This document shows positions 1 through 7,558 of a stretch of 11,582 bases of DNA, piece by piece. The notes under the pieces were generated by a model, which searched no databases, was not told the DNA's origin, and worked only from the letters and a program-made list of their open reading frames with translations. The stretch covers positions 1 to 11,582 of the forward strand of contig CANETO010000030.1 in NCBI GenBank assembly GCA_947440895.1. Direction: 5' to 3'. Numbering within the stretch: position 1 is the stretch's first letter; every line of letters begins with the position of its first letter. The position numbers were made by a program, and so were the translations under genes. The stretch is from Planctomycetaceae bacterium (GTDB taxonomy: Bacteria; Planctomycetota; Planctomycetia; Pirellulales; UBA1268).

Positions 1-724
1 CCTCGCCATAGCCCAACTGCGGCGGCACATAGATCCGCCACTTCGCCCCCGTCTTCATCAGCGGCAGCGCCTCCTGCCAGCCGGGCACGACGCCGCGAAG
101 TGGAAATGCAGCGGGTTCCCCTTTGGGATCGGTGGCGTCGAACTCCCTGCCGTCGAGATGCGTGCCCCTGTAATGCGCGGCGACAGTGTCGTCGAGCGTC
201 GGGCTCCCGCCCGTGCCTGCCCGGAGCACCTCGTACTGCAGGCCGCTGGGCAGGGTCGTCACGCCCGGCTTCCGGCCATTGGTCGCGGCAAACTCAGCCG
301 CCTTGGCGAGGTTGACCTTGGCGGCCTCGCGCATCCGCAGGCCGAATTCCCGTTCCCGCTCCTGCATGCGGGCGTCGAAGGCCTCGAGCGTCTGCCGAAC
401 CTGCTGTTCGCTCAGCCGGGGACGCGCCTCGAGCACGGCGTCCGCCAGACCACGGGCGAGCGCTGCGGTATCCACGGCGGGTTCCTGGGCCTTGAAGTCG
501 GCGGCGATGCGGGAGCCGATCCGCAGGCCGAGCGCATAGCCGAGCGTCGCGGCGGGGGTGTCGAGGCCCTCCCCTGCCGGTGCTGTGGCAGTCGGGCCGG
601 CCGCTGGGAGCTCACCCGGCAGCGGCTCCGCTGCGGCCACTCCGCCGACCGCCGAGAGTGCGGCACAGCCCATCCACAGCAGGCCGCAGAGCGGCACACT
701 GCCGGTTCCAAAACGCATGTTCAT
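1..724 (-). CDS. FKBP-type peptidyl-prolyl cis-trans isomerase, exported (3' end outside window)
   Basis: Partial gene: 241 codons are visible and the C-terminus runs off the left edge. The product should catalyse cis-trans isomerisation of X-Pro bonds in the periplasm, like FkpA/Mip proteins. Residues 1-32 look like a Sec signal peptide (Arg at 4, hydrophobic core from about 10, likely cleavage after Ala-Ala-Ala32). Residues about 57-135 fit the helical FKBP_N dimerisation domain (TLGYALGLRIG start, charged helix ending in MQEREREFG). The catalytic FKBP_C domain starts near residue 156 (SGLQYEVLRAGTG) and shows HYRGTHLDGREFD, then VVPGWQEALPLMKTGAKW and YVPPQLGYGE. Only about 20-25 residues of that domain should be missing. 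The start at 724 is chosen for an AAAGGAG Shine-Dalgarno six bases upstream and the signal peptide that follows. A second ATG two codons on is possible. A Cys at 20 has only a poor lipobox (WMGC). The gene lies 63 bases behind the ABC ATPase gene on the same strand. Confidence 0.93.
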   Translation of the reverse strand, partial: MNMRFGTGSVPLCGLLWMGCAALSAVGGVAAAEPLPGELPAAGPTATAPAGEGLDTPAATLGYALGLRIGSRIAADFKAQEPAVDTAALARGLADAVLEARPRLSEQQVRQTLEAFDARMQEREREFGLRMREAAKVNLAKAAEFAATNGRKPGVTTLPSGLQYEVLRAGTGGSPTLDDTVAAHYRGTHLDGREFDATDPKGEPAAFPLRGVVPGWQEALPLMKTGAKWRIYVPPQLGYGE

Positions 725-730
725 GCAGCA

Positions 731-737
731 CTCCTTT
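731..737 (-). promoter_or_regulatory. Ribosome binding site of the FKBP gene
   Basis: The minus strand reads AAAGGAG here, six bases before the ATG at 724. This is one of the clearest Shine-Dalgarno sites in the window and fixes the FKBP start. Confidence 0.7.
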
Positions 738-787
738 GCGCTGACCGAAAAAACTTTTTCCAGAAGCCCCCGTCGCCTGAGAGCCCG
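738..787 (-). other. Short intergenic gap between ABC ATPase and FKBP genes
   Basis: These bases follow the ABC ATPase stop. On the minus strand a G-rich stretch is followed by GGAAAAAG and a run of six T. The A5/T6 stretch can fold on itself, but there is no GC-rich stem before the T run. I cannot call a convincing intrinsic terminator, nor a recognisable -35/-10 pair. The FKBP gene may be read through from the operon or have its own promoter here. Confidence 0.3.
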
Positions 788-1744
788 TCACGATTCTACT
801 GCCGGAGTCCGACCCGGACGACCAAGAGCGCCCTTCGTCAGTTCCAGGAACGCGGTCTCAAGATTAACTTCCTGCTCCCGCATCGAGACGAGCCGATGGC
901 CGTCGGCGATGAGCTTCGCCGCCAGCGGTGAAGGATCCTCGACGCCATCGGCAAGGGTCACGAGAATCTCACCATCGCGAACGGCCACCTCCGCCGCCTC
1001 GGGCGACGTCTCCAGAAGCCGCGCTGCCTTCTCGGGCGGTCCGGCCAACTGAAAGCGGATCACTGGCCGGCCGCGGACCCGCGCGAGCAGGTCCTGCACA
1101 TCACCACAGGCCAAGAGCCGGCCGTATTCGATGATGCCGACACGGTTGCAGATGTCTGCCAGTTCAGGAAGGATGTGGCTTGAGACCAGGATCGTCTTGC
1201 CGAGTCCCTGGAGCCGCTTGAGCAGCCCGCGCATTTCGATCCGGGCCCGGGGATCGAGTCCGCTGGCGGGCTCGTCGAGCAGGAGGACCTGCGGGTCATG
1301 CAGGAGCACGCGTGCCAGTCCGAGCCGCTGCGTCATGCCGCGGGAGAGACTGGTCACCAACTCGTCTCGTTTGAAGGCCAGATCAACCAACTCGAGCGAC
1401 CGCTCCGCCACCCGCCGTCGCTCGGGCCCGTCGATCCGATACGCCGCCGCGAAGAATTCCAGATATTCGATCACCCGCATGTCGTCGTAGACGCCAAAGA
1501 TGTCGGGCATATAGCCGATGGCCCGGCGAATCTCGCGGGGGTGGGTGTAGATCGAATAGCCACAGACATAGGCCTCGCCCCAGGTGGGAGCGAGGAGCGT
1601 GGAGAGAATGCGGATGGTGGTCGTCTTGCCGGCGCCGTTGGGCCCGATGAAGCCGAAAAGGTCCCCCTTTTCAAGCTTCAAGTCGAGCGATTCGAGCGCG
1701 TAGAAGTCGCCATATTTCTTGGTCAGGTCGATCGTCTCGATCAT
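788..1744 (-). CDS. ABC transporter ATP-binding protein (ABC-2 / GldA-like class)
   Basis: A 318-residue cytoplasmic ATPase that should power an ABC-2 type membrane system. Walker A is GPNGAGKT at 34-41, the signature is LSRGM (133-137, in place of LSGGQ), Walker B is VLLLDEP (153-159) with catalytic Glu158, the D-loop is SGLD (161-164) and the switch His is His190. About 110 residues follow the nucleotide-binding domain (from about 210) as an accessory domain ending LETAFLELTKG, common in this class. The Q-loop position reads GYMPD, with Asp81 where Gln is usual. The reading frame is open much further upstream, to 2098, but that extension overlaps the preceding gene and looks nothing like a protein. 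I therefore start at 1744, where the sequence becomes MIETIDLTKKYGDFYAL. That leaves 8 bases after the preceding stop, implying one transcript. The Shine-Dalgarno is weak, so translational coupling is likely. No polytopic permease is visible in the window, so the substrate is unknown. Confidence 0.93.
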   Translation of the reverse strand: MIETIDLTKKYGDFYALESLDLKLEKGDLFGFIGPNGAGKTTTIRILSTLLAPTWGEAYVCGYSIYTHPREIRRAIGYMPDIFGVYDDMRVIEYLEFFAAAYRIDGPERRRVAERSLELVDLAFKRDELVTSLSRGMTQRLGLARVLLHDPQVLLLDEPASGLDPRARIEMRGLLKRLQGLGKTILVSSHILPELADICNRVGIIEYGRLLACGDVQDLLARVRGRPVIRFQLAGPPEKAARLLETSPEAAEVAVRDGEILVTLADGVEDPSPLAAKLIADGHRLVSMREQEVNLETAFLELTKGALGRPGRTPAVES

Positions 1745-1752
1745 GCGACGTT

Positions 1753-4110
1753 TCAGTTCGTGGAGGTGGATGTGGGGGGGAGAGACGGCGTGGACGTTGG
1801 AGCGACAGCGGCAGGCTGAACGAGCGGGATCACGATCCGCCACAGGGATGCCTGTCCATTCAGGGGAGGGACAGACGTCGACTGATCCGCGGCGGTGGTC
1901 GACTGGGGCAGGCACTCCCAGTCGACCAGGGATGGCCCACGGCCCATCAGCACGGCACGATCGAGCGGCAACAGCGGCGAGAGATCGAACCGGGCCAGTC
2001 GCCCCGATTCGAGGGACGTATACCCGCTTCCTCCGGCAGCTGCATGGAATCCGGCGAGTTCCAGAATCCTGAGCGGATCCCGCTCGGCGAGATCCCAACG
2101 CACGACGATATCGCGTTCCTTATTGAGCGTGCGACGAGTGACCGCACCCGCCAGTGACCGGGGGCCGCGGTCAACCCCGGGCTCGAATGTCTGTCCGGGG
2201 GCGAGCGTGCCTACTTCATAGAGCCAGCCGGCGTGGGCGAGCACGCAGCCTTCCAGCGGAAACGACAGCCGGTTGGTCACGCTGCCGAGCAAGGTCCCCT
2301 GCCCTTCCTTCGTGAGCGTCGAATCGACTGGCGGACGCGCCGAGGAGCCGATGATCTCCGCCTCGAATAGCCGGCTCGAGGAGGCGGCGATGGGAACGTC
2401 GTTCAATCGCTCGGCCGATCCACCGTAGCCGTAGTCGTCGGCCGCCAGCGACGGATGGGCCGCGGAGGCGTCGGTGCCCCCGATGCCGCGTCCGCAGGCC
2501 GCGAACCACGTCACGTCGCACCTCGGTGATGGGGCGGCGTCGGTCGGGGCGTCGGTCGGGGCGTCGGTCGGGCCGTCGCCCAGCAGGCCCGAGCCGGGCC
2601 TGACCATCAGATCCAGACGGGCATTCACAGGCGACCAGATCCCCGCAAAGGAAGCGACCCGCACCAGCCCGCTGTCGACATCAAGATCGACCAAGGATGC
2701 CGCGGATGTCTGCCACTGCGTGCCCTTGTACCGCTGTCCGGTGAACCACGTCAGTCCGCTCACCGCGGCCACCAGCAGCGGCAGTGACAGCCACGCCAGC
2801 CAGGATGACTGCAGGCCACGGGCCGGATCGCCGCGACGACGGCCGGAAACGAGCCACCAATCGAGCGGATACAGACAGGCAACATAGAGAACGCCCAGTC
2901 CGGCAATCACTTCAAAGGGAATCGGAAAGACCCCCGGAAAGTGGTCGATCGCCTGTCTGAGTTGCCCGGCCAGATCGAGAGTGCCACGGGCGGTCTCGCC
3001 GGCTCGCCCCGCATCCCGCGGCCCCCGGCGTCCCCGAAGGGTTTCGACGAGCAGGGAATCGCTCCCCGGCCAGTCACGTAAGGGAGCCCGATCGAGGTCG
3101 AGGCCGACCCACACGATCATGCCGAGACCATGAGCCCTGCGGACGACCAGTGGAAGATCTGCCGGCCCCCGCCCGTCAAACGCCTCGACGATCCCCTCGA
3201 TGGTCTGCGGATTCGTGAACAGCGGCATCTCGAGCCCGTTCACGGCAGCCTTCTCGAGAGGACGATTGGCTCGCGAAAACGTCTCAATGGCATTCCCGCG
3301 ACGCAGGGGGACCAGCTTGGAGACTGGCCCCGGCAGCCACGCGGCCGCCGGAGAGTCGCCGCGGCTGAGTTCCATCGCGCTGACGCCCGCCGCAAAGATC
3401 AGCTGTCCACCCTGCCGCACCCAGGCGTCGATGCCACGGAGAGTGGCGGGGTCGAAAGCCATGATCGCGCGACCGCAGACGATGATCGAATCGGCGCCAT
3501 CGAAGTCGTGAGCGGTTCGCCCCAGAGTGGACGCCCCTCCGGCCTCCGTGGTGCTCAGCGGCGCGTTGATCGCCACGACCCGCGGTCGCGTACCATCGTC
3601 GCGGGCCAGCAACCGTGAGGCCCGCTCGGCTGCAGGCAGATCGCCCAACACCAGCATCACGGTGTCGGTTGCCGGAATCGGGGGCGACAGAACCTGCGTC
3701 TCCAGAGCCGTCGGCTGGAAGTCCTGTCGACCTGGGGCCGCCTGGGACGCTGACGTTCCGGTACCGCTGCCGGCCGCGGGAATGTGCTCAATGCGGACGC
3801 GGCCGGTGGGCCGGCCAAACCGGACGGTCAACCGCGCCACCCCCCTGCCATCGGCACCGCGTTCGACAGCCGCCACGGGGGAGCGGACATACTGTCCATC
3901 GGGATCCTCCACCCATGCAGCCACCGCCTGCGGCACGGCCTCCGGCAGCGTGGCTCCCACAGCGTCAGCAGGCGCCGGAAACGTGAGCGTCAGCGGCGTC
4001 CACGAGCCGGTGCGGTAGACGCCATCGAACCCCACCCGCAGGTCATGGGGGTCTGCAGCGGCAGCGTTTGCCGTGAGCATGCAAAGGAGCGCCGCCAGCA
4101 CGAGTGCCAT
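1753..4110 (-). CDS. Exported membrane-anchored protein with GATase1/Rossmann-like region, paired with ABC ATPase
   Basis: No named family is assigned with confidence; the protein has 785 residues. Residues 1-19 form a signal peptide (MALVLAALLCMLTANAAAA). A beta-rich region follows (DLRVGFDGVYRTGSWTPL). At about 140-250 there is a Rossmann-like pattern (DTVMLVLGDLP, then ADSIIVCG, then IDAWVRQGGQLIFAAG), which resembles the GATase1-like domain of ABC auxiliary and Bat-type proteins. Two membrane segments lie near residues 400-424 (FEVIAGLGVLYVACLYPLDW) and 437-457 (WLAWLSLPLLVAAVSGLTWF). With the signal peptide, both large parts should face the periplasm. The second part carries a PTDA repeat, a GYGG motif and a Pro/Thr/Ser-rich end. 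The start at 4110 has GGAG eight bases upstream and overlaps the mazG-like stop as TGATG; an ATG at 4140 is less likely. The ABC ATPase starts 8 bases after the stop. By analogy with GldG it may be the extracytoplasmic partner of that ATPase, but this is inference. Confidence 0.85.
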   Translation of the reverse strand: MALVLAALLCMLTANAAAADPHDLRVGFDGVYRTGSWTPLTLTFPAPADAVGATLPEAVPQAVAAWVEDPDGQYVRSPVAAVERGADGRGVARLTVRFGRPTGRVRIEHIPAAGSGTGTSASQAAPGRQDFQPTALETQVLSPPIPATDTVMLVLGDLPAAERASRLLARDDGTRPRVVAINAPLSTTEAGGASTLGRTAHDFDGADSIIVCGRAIMAFDPATLRGIDAWVRQGGQLIFAAGVSAMELSRGDSPAAAWLPGPVSKLVPLRRGNAIETFSRANRPLEKAAVNGLEMPLFTNPQTIEGIVEAFDGRGPADLPLVVRRAHGLGMIVWVGLDLDRAPLRDWPGSDSLLVETLRGRRGPRDAGRAGETARGTLDLAGQLRQAIDHFPGVFPIPFEVIAGLGVLYVACLYPLDWWLVSGRRRGDPARGLQSSWLAWLSLPLLVAAVSGLTWFTGQRYKGTQWQTSAASLVDLDVDSGLVRVASFAGIWSPVNARLDLMVRPGSGLLGDGPTDAPTDAPTDAAPSPRCDVTWFAACGRGIGGTDASAAHPSLAADDYGYGGSAERLNDVPIAASSSRLFEAEIIGSSARPPVDSTLTKEGQGTLLGSVTNRLSFPLEGCVLAHAGWLYEVGTLAPGQTFEPGVDRGPRSLAGAVTRRTLNKERDIVVRWDLAERDPLRILELAGFHAAAGGSGYTSLESGRLARFDLSPLLPLDRAVLMGRGPSLVDWECLPQSTTAADQSTSVPPLNGQASLWRIVIPLVQPAAVAPTSTPSLPPTSTSTN
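2537..2572. repeat. Three perfect copies of a 12-base tandem repeat inside the exported protein gene
   Basis: The plus strand carries GCGTCGGTCGGG three times in a row. Read on the coding strand it gives PTDA three times, in a linker between the second membrane segment and the C-terminal extracytoplasmic part. The 12-base unit keeps the frame, so copy number can vary without breaking the gene. Confidence 0.85.
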
Positions 4111-4409
4111 CACGGCTTCTCCGCATCGGGGCAGATGCACGCCAACTGGCCGCAGCCGGGGCAGCCCGCACCATATTTCCTGGCCACAGCTGCCTCGAGA
4201 TCGACATCGACGACGTTGGCGATCGTGGCCAGCCAGGCCAGCACGTCGGCAAATTCAAGCGACTGTTCCTCATGGGTGCCGCTGCGGAGGGCCGTGGCGA
4301 GCTCGCCGATCTCTTCCGTCAGCCACATGAAGGTCCCCTCGACGCCCCGCGAGGCGTCCTTTTCGTGATACATACCGCGGATCAAGTGTTGGAATTCGCG
4401 AAGCGTCAT
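4110..4409 (-). CDS. MazG-fold nucleotide pyrophosphohydrolase-like protein with Cys4 tail
   Basis: A 99-residue all-alpha protein of the MazG/dUTPase-like superfamily, whose members hydrolyse (d)NTPs to the monophosphate and pyrophosphate using Mg2+. The metal-binding pattern is intact: Glu32-Glu33-x-x-Glu36 in TEEIGELATAL, then Glu52 and Asp55 in EFADVLAWL. It is single-domain, so it is not full-length E. coli-type MazG. The last 17 residues hold Cys83-Pro-x-Cys86 and Cys91-x-Cys93, a likely small metal site or tail. The frame is open to 4505, but the region before 4409 overlaps the RND gene and is low-complexity. At 4409 the sequence becomes MTLREFQHLIRGMY with GGAAGAG six bases upstream. 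It begins 28 bases after the czcA-like stop, and its TGA overlaps the next start codon (TGATG), so translational coupling is expected. The substrate is not deducible. Confidence 0.88.
   Translation of the reverse strand: MTLREFQHLIRGMYHEKDASRGVEGTFMWLTEEIGELATALRSGTHEEQSLEFADVLAWLATIANVVDVDLEAAVARKYGAGCPGCGQLACICPDAEKP
4119..4122 (-). promoter_or_regulatory. Ribosome binding site inside mazG-like 3' end
   Basis: GGAG on the minus strand lies eight bases before the ATG at 4110, inside the last codons of the mazG-like gene. Together with the TGATG overlap it decides the start of the exported protein and suggests coupled translation. Confidence 0.55.
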
Positions 4410-4437
4410 CGGGAGCTCTTCCGGGGAGAAGGAACGG

Positions 4438-7400
4438 TTACGCTGCTGGAGTCTGCCAAAGCCGTGCCCGGGGGACAAACCAGGGGTAGATCGCCGGCAC
4501 CACAAAGGCCGTCAGCAGCGTCGACGTGACGATACCGCCGATCACCACCGTTGCCAGTGGCCGCTGGATTTCCGCACCGGCGCTCGTGGCCATGGCCATG
4601 GGAAGGAAACCGAGGCTCGCCACCATGGCCGTCATCAGTACGGGCCGGATGCGAACCTCTGCGGTGGTAATCGCCGCCTCCCGCGGCGCGAGCCCGCCCT
4701 GCCGTGCATGCTCCGCCCCAGCGACCCATACTAGCCCATTGAGCACCGCCACACCAAAAAGAGCGACGAAGCCGACGCCGGCCGCAATCGAGAACGGCAT
4801 GCCGCGCAACGCGAGCGCCACGATGCCGCCCGACGCCGCCACCGGCACGGCGAAGAAAATCAGTGACGCCAGTCGGAGCGACTTGAAGCTGGTGTAGAGC
4901 AGCAGGGCGATCAGCCCCAGGACGACCGGCGTGATCAGCATCAGCCTTCGGCTGGCGGAAACGAGGTTTTCGAAGTCACCACCCCACCGCAGCGTGTAGC
5001 CTGAGGGTAGCCGCACCTGCTTCGCGATGTCCTGCTGGGCCTCCTGCACGAAGCTGGCCACATCGCGACCGCGGACATTCGCCGACACAAACGTGCGACG
5101 CCGCGAGTTTTCGTGCTCGACCGATGGCGGGCTCTCGGCTCGGGTGATGTCGGCCAATTCCCCCAGCGGCACGGGCCGTCCGCCGGTCGCCCCCACCGGG
5201 ATCTGCGTCAGGCGTTCGGCGTTCTCACGCCACTCAGGCGGAAACTTCACCACCAGCGGATAGCGGGGCCGTCCTTCGAAGATGACGCCGGTCTGGATGC
5301 CCCCCATGGCCGACACGGTCCGCATCACTTCGATGCCGTCGATGGCATGCCGGGCCAACTGATCGGGCCGGGCATCGATCTGCATGGTGGGCACGTTGGC
5401 CTGCCAGTCGGCCCGCACGTCGGCCGATCCGCGGATTCCCTGGAGCACGTTCTCGATCTGTTTGCCGATGGTTCCCAGGGTGTCGAGGTCGTCGCCATAA
5501 ATCAGCACCGCGACGTCGGCCTTCACGCCCGCCACGAGTTCGTCGACCCGCATCTCGATCGGCTGGCTGAAGCCGAAATTGGCTCCCGGCACCGCGGCGG
5601 TCAGCGACGCAGACATTCGCTCCACGAGTTGGTCCCGCGTCACGCCGGCCGGCCACTCCGCATGGGGCTTGAGCATGACCCAGACGTCGGTCTGCGCCAC
5701 CCCCATGATGTCGTTGGCGATCTCCGGCCGGCCGGTCTTGCAGAAGACAGTCTTGACTTCGGGATACGCGCCGAGAGTCTTTTCGATCCGGGTCGTGATC
5801 GGCACCGAATCCTCCAGCGTGGCGCTGGGCAGGCGGACGACCTCGATGAGCAGGTCCCCCTCGTCGAGCCGCGGCATGAACTCGGCCCCGAGGTTCAACG
5901 CCACTGGGATGCTCGCGGCCACGAGTCCGGCAGCACACAACGACACCAGCACCGGATGGTAGACGGCCAGTTTCGCCAGCGGATGATAGGCCCGGTGGAA
6001 CAGCCGCATCAGCAACGGCTCGTGCTCCTCTTCGCGCGAGAGCACTGTGGCCGCCAGTACCGGCATGAGCGTGAGCGAGATGATCAGCGAGCCGGCCAAG
6101 GCAAAGAGCACCGTGAGGGCCATCGGCCGGAACAGTTTTCCTTCGGTGCCCTCGAGGAAGAGGATCGGCAGGTAGACGATGGCGATGATCAGTTCGCCGA
6201 ACATCGTCGGCCCGCGGACCTCGATCGCCGCGTCGCGGACGATGGCGAGCTTCGATTCCGTCGGGGCCGCCATTCCCAGCCGCCGCACGCAGTTTTCGAC
6301 CATGATCACGGAACTATCGACGACGAGACCGAAGTCAATCGCGCCCAGGCTCATGAGGCTCGCCGAGATGCCGGTGGCCCACATCAGATTGGCCGCAAAC
6401 AGCATCGACAACGGAATTGCCAGCGATACGATCAGCCCGGCGCGGACATTCCCCAGCAGCAGGAGCAGCACCCCGATCACGAGCAGTCCGCCTTCTGCCA
6501 GGTTGTGGAGCACGGTGTCGAGCGTCCGCGCGATCAGGTCGGAGCGATCGTAGAGAATGTCGATCTCCACGCCGGGCGGCAGGGCCGCGCGAAGCGTGTT
6601 CAGCCGCTCCTTGGCCGCCGTCACCACCCGCCGGCTGTTTTCGCCGCGAACCATCATCACCATGCCGGTGACCACCTCGCCGCGTCCGTCCCGCGTGGCG
6701 GCGCCCTGCCGTACCAACGGGGCGATCGTGACGTCGCCGATGTTGCGGATGAGCACCGGCACTCCCCCGGGCGGACTCCGCACGACCACCTGCTCGATGG
6801 CGTTGGTGTTCGCCAGCAGCGCTTGCCCGCGGATGAACCGCTGTTCGCCGTTCTTGACGATGTAGCCGCCGCCCGTGCTGACGTTGTTGCGCTCGAGCGC
6901 CGCCAGCACCTCGCCCAGCGTGATTCCCTGTGCTGACATCCGGTCGGGATCAACGCGGACTTCGTAACTTTTGGCATAGCCGCCATGGCTGTTGATGTCG
7001 GTCACGCCCGACACCTCCCGCATCGCCGGTGCGATCTCCCATTCCAGCAGGCTGCGGAGGTCCATGAGGTTGTGCCCGGATCCCTTCACCTCGAACTGGA
7101 GAATCTCGCCGAGAGCCGTGCTCAGCGTGCCGAGTTTCGGGTCGGCATTGGCCAACGTGATCCTGCTCTGAGCCTCCGGCAGTCGTTCTGCCACGAGTTG
7201 CCGGGCCAGAAAGATGTCGGTGCCTTCCCGGAAGACAATTGTCACCAGCGAGATGCCGAGCCGGGAGATGCTGCGGATCTCCTCGACGTTCGGCAGGCCG
7301 CTCACGGCCAATTCAACGGGATAGGTGACCGACCGCTCCACCTCCAGCGGCGGAAGCGTGCCCGCCTCCGTCACGACCTGCACCTGGATGTTGACGAGAT

Positions 7401-7521
7401 CGGGAACCGCATCCACGGGCACGTGCGTGGCGGCGTAGAGGCCACCCAGCGACATCAGCACAAACATCGCGATCACCAGCGCCCGGTTGGCCAGCGACCA
7501 CTCGATAAGACCTGACAGCAT
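4438..7521 (-). CDS. czcA: Heavy-metal efflux RND pump, CzcA type
   Basis: A 1027-residue inner-membrane proton/metal antiporter of the HME-RND family, of normal family length. It has an N-terminal membrane helix (ALVIAMFVLMSLGGLYAA), a first large periplasmic loop to about 330, a block of helices, a second large loop (about 550-855) and a final helix block ending PAIYPWF. The charged TM4 motif is DFGLVVDSSVIMVEN: Asp396, Asp402 and Glu409 match the proton-path residues Asp402, Asp408 and Glu415 of Cupriavidus CzcA. Here SS replaces the usual GA after the second Asp. The second loop has FSQPIEMRVDELVAGVK, as in CzcA. The places of the three copper-binding Met of CusA carry other residues (RLPS, GVAQTDVW, SQPI), so divalent ions (Zn, Co, Cd or Ni) are more likely than Cu/Ag. 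The start at 7521 has GGGGAG seven bases upstream; an open extension to 7644 overlaps the adaptor gene and is not protein-like. It lies 37 bases behind the adaptor. The exact ion is unknown. Confidence 0.95.
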   Translation of the reverse strand: MLSGLIEWSLANRALVIAMFVLMSLGGLYAATHVPVDAVPDLVNIQVQVVTEAGTLPPLEVERSVTYPVELAVSGLPNVEEIRSISRLGISLVTIVFREGTDIFLARQLVAERLPEAQSRITLANADPKLGTLSTALGEILQFEVKGSGHNLMDLRSLLEWEIAPAMREVSGVTDINSHGGYAKSYEVRVDPDRMSAQGITLGEVLAALERNNVSTGGGYIVKNGEQRFIRGQALLANTNAIEQVVVRSPPGGVPVLIRNIGDVTIAPLVRQGAATRDGRGEVVTGMVMMVRGENSRRVVTAAKERLNTLRAALPPGVEIDILYDRSDLIARTLDTVLHNLAEGGLLVIGVLLLLLGNVRAGLIVSLAIPLSMLFAANLMWATGISASLMSLGAIDFGLVVDSSVIMVENCVRRLGMAAPTESKLAIVRDAAIEVRGPTMFGELIIAIVYLPILFLEGTEGKLFRPMALTVLFALAGSLIISLTLMPVLAATVLSREEEHEPLLMRLFHRAYHPLAKLAVYHPVLVSLCAAGLVAASIPVALNLGAEFMPRLDEGDLLIEVVRLPSATLEDSVPITTRIEKTLGAYPEVKTVFCKTGRPEIANDIMGVAQTDVWVMLKPHAEWPAGVTRDQLVERMSASLTAAVPGANFGFSQPIEMRVDELVAGVKADVAVLIYGDDLDTLGTIGKQIENVLQGIRGSADVRADWQANVPTMQIDARPDQLARHAIDGIEVMRTVSAMGGIQTGVIFEGRPRYPLVVKFPPEWRENAERLTQIPVGATGGRPVPLGELADITRAESPPSVEHENSRRRTFVSANVRGRDVASFVQEAQQDIAKQVRLPSGYTLRWGGDFENLVSASRRLMLITPVVLGLIALLLYTSFKSLRLASLIFFAVPVAASGGIVALALRGMPFSIAAGVGFVALFGVAVLNGLVWVAGAEHARQGGLAPREAAITTAEVRIRPVLMTAMVASLGFLPMAMATSAGAEIQRPLATVVIGGIVTSTLLTAFVVPAIYPWFVPRARLWQTPAA

Positions 7522-7528
7522 CAGCCAA

Positions 7529-7534
7529 CTCCCC
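7529..7534 (-). promoter_or_regulatory. Ribosome binding site of czcA-like gene
   Basis: GGGGAG on the minus strand, seven bases before the ATG at 7521. It decides between this start and the upstream in-frame extension to 7644. Confidence 0.65.
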
Positions 7535-7558
7535 GGACGAACATGGCCGTCAGGCCTG

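Noticed and set aside
158..931. 257-codon plus-strand frame over the FKBP and ABC genes
   Set aside because: It crosses two minus-strand genes and their gap in antisense and shows no domain.
1745..2098. Upstream extension of the ABC ATPase frame
   Set aside because: It overlaps the end of the exported protein gene in another frame and is not protein-like; ABC homology begins at 1744.
5113..6936. 607-codon open frame on the plus strand, antisense to the RND pump
   Set aside because: It is rich in His, Arg, Asp and Gln with no domain or hydrophobic pattern, the typical product of reading a high-GC gene on the opposite strand. The RND protein on the minus strand is unambiguous.
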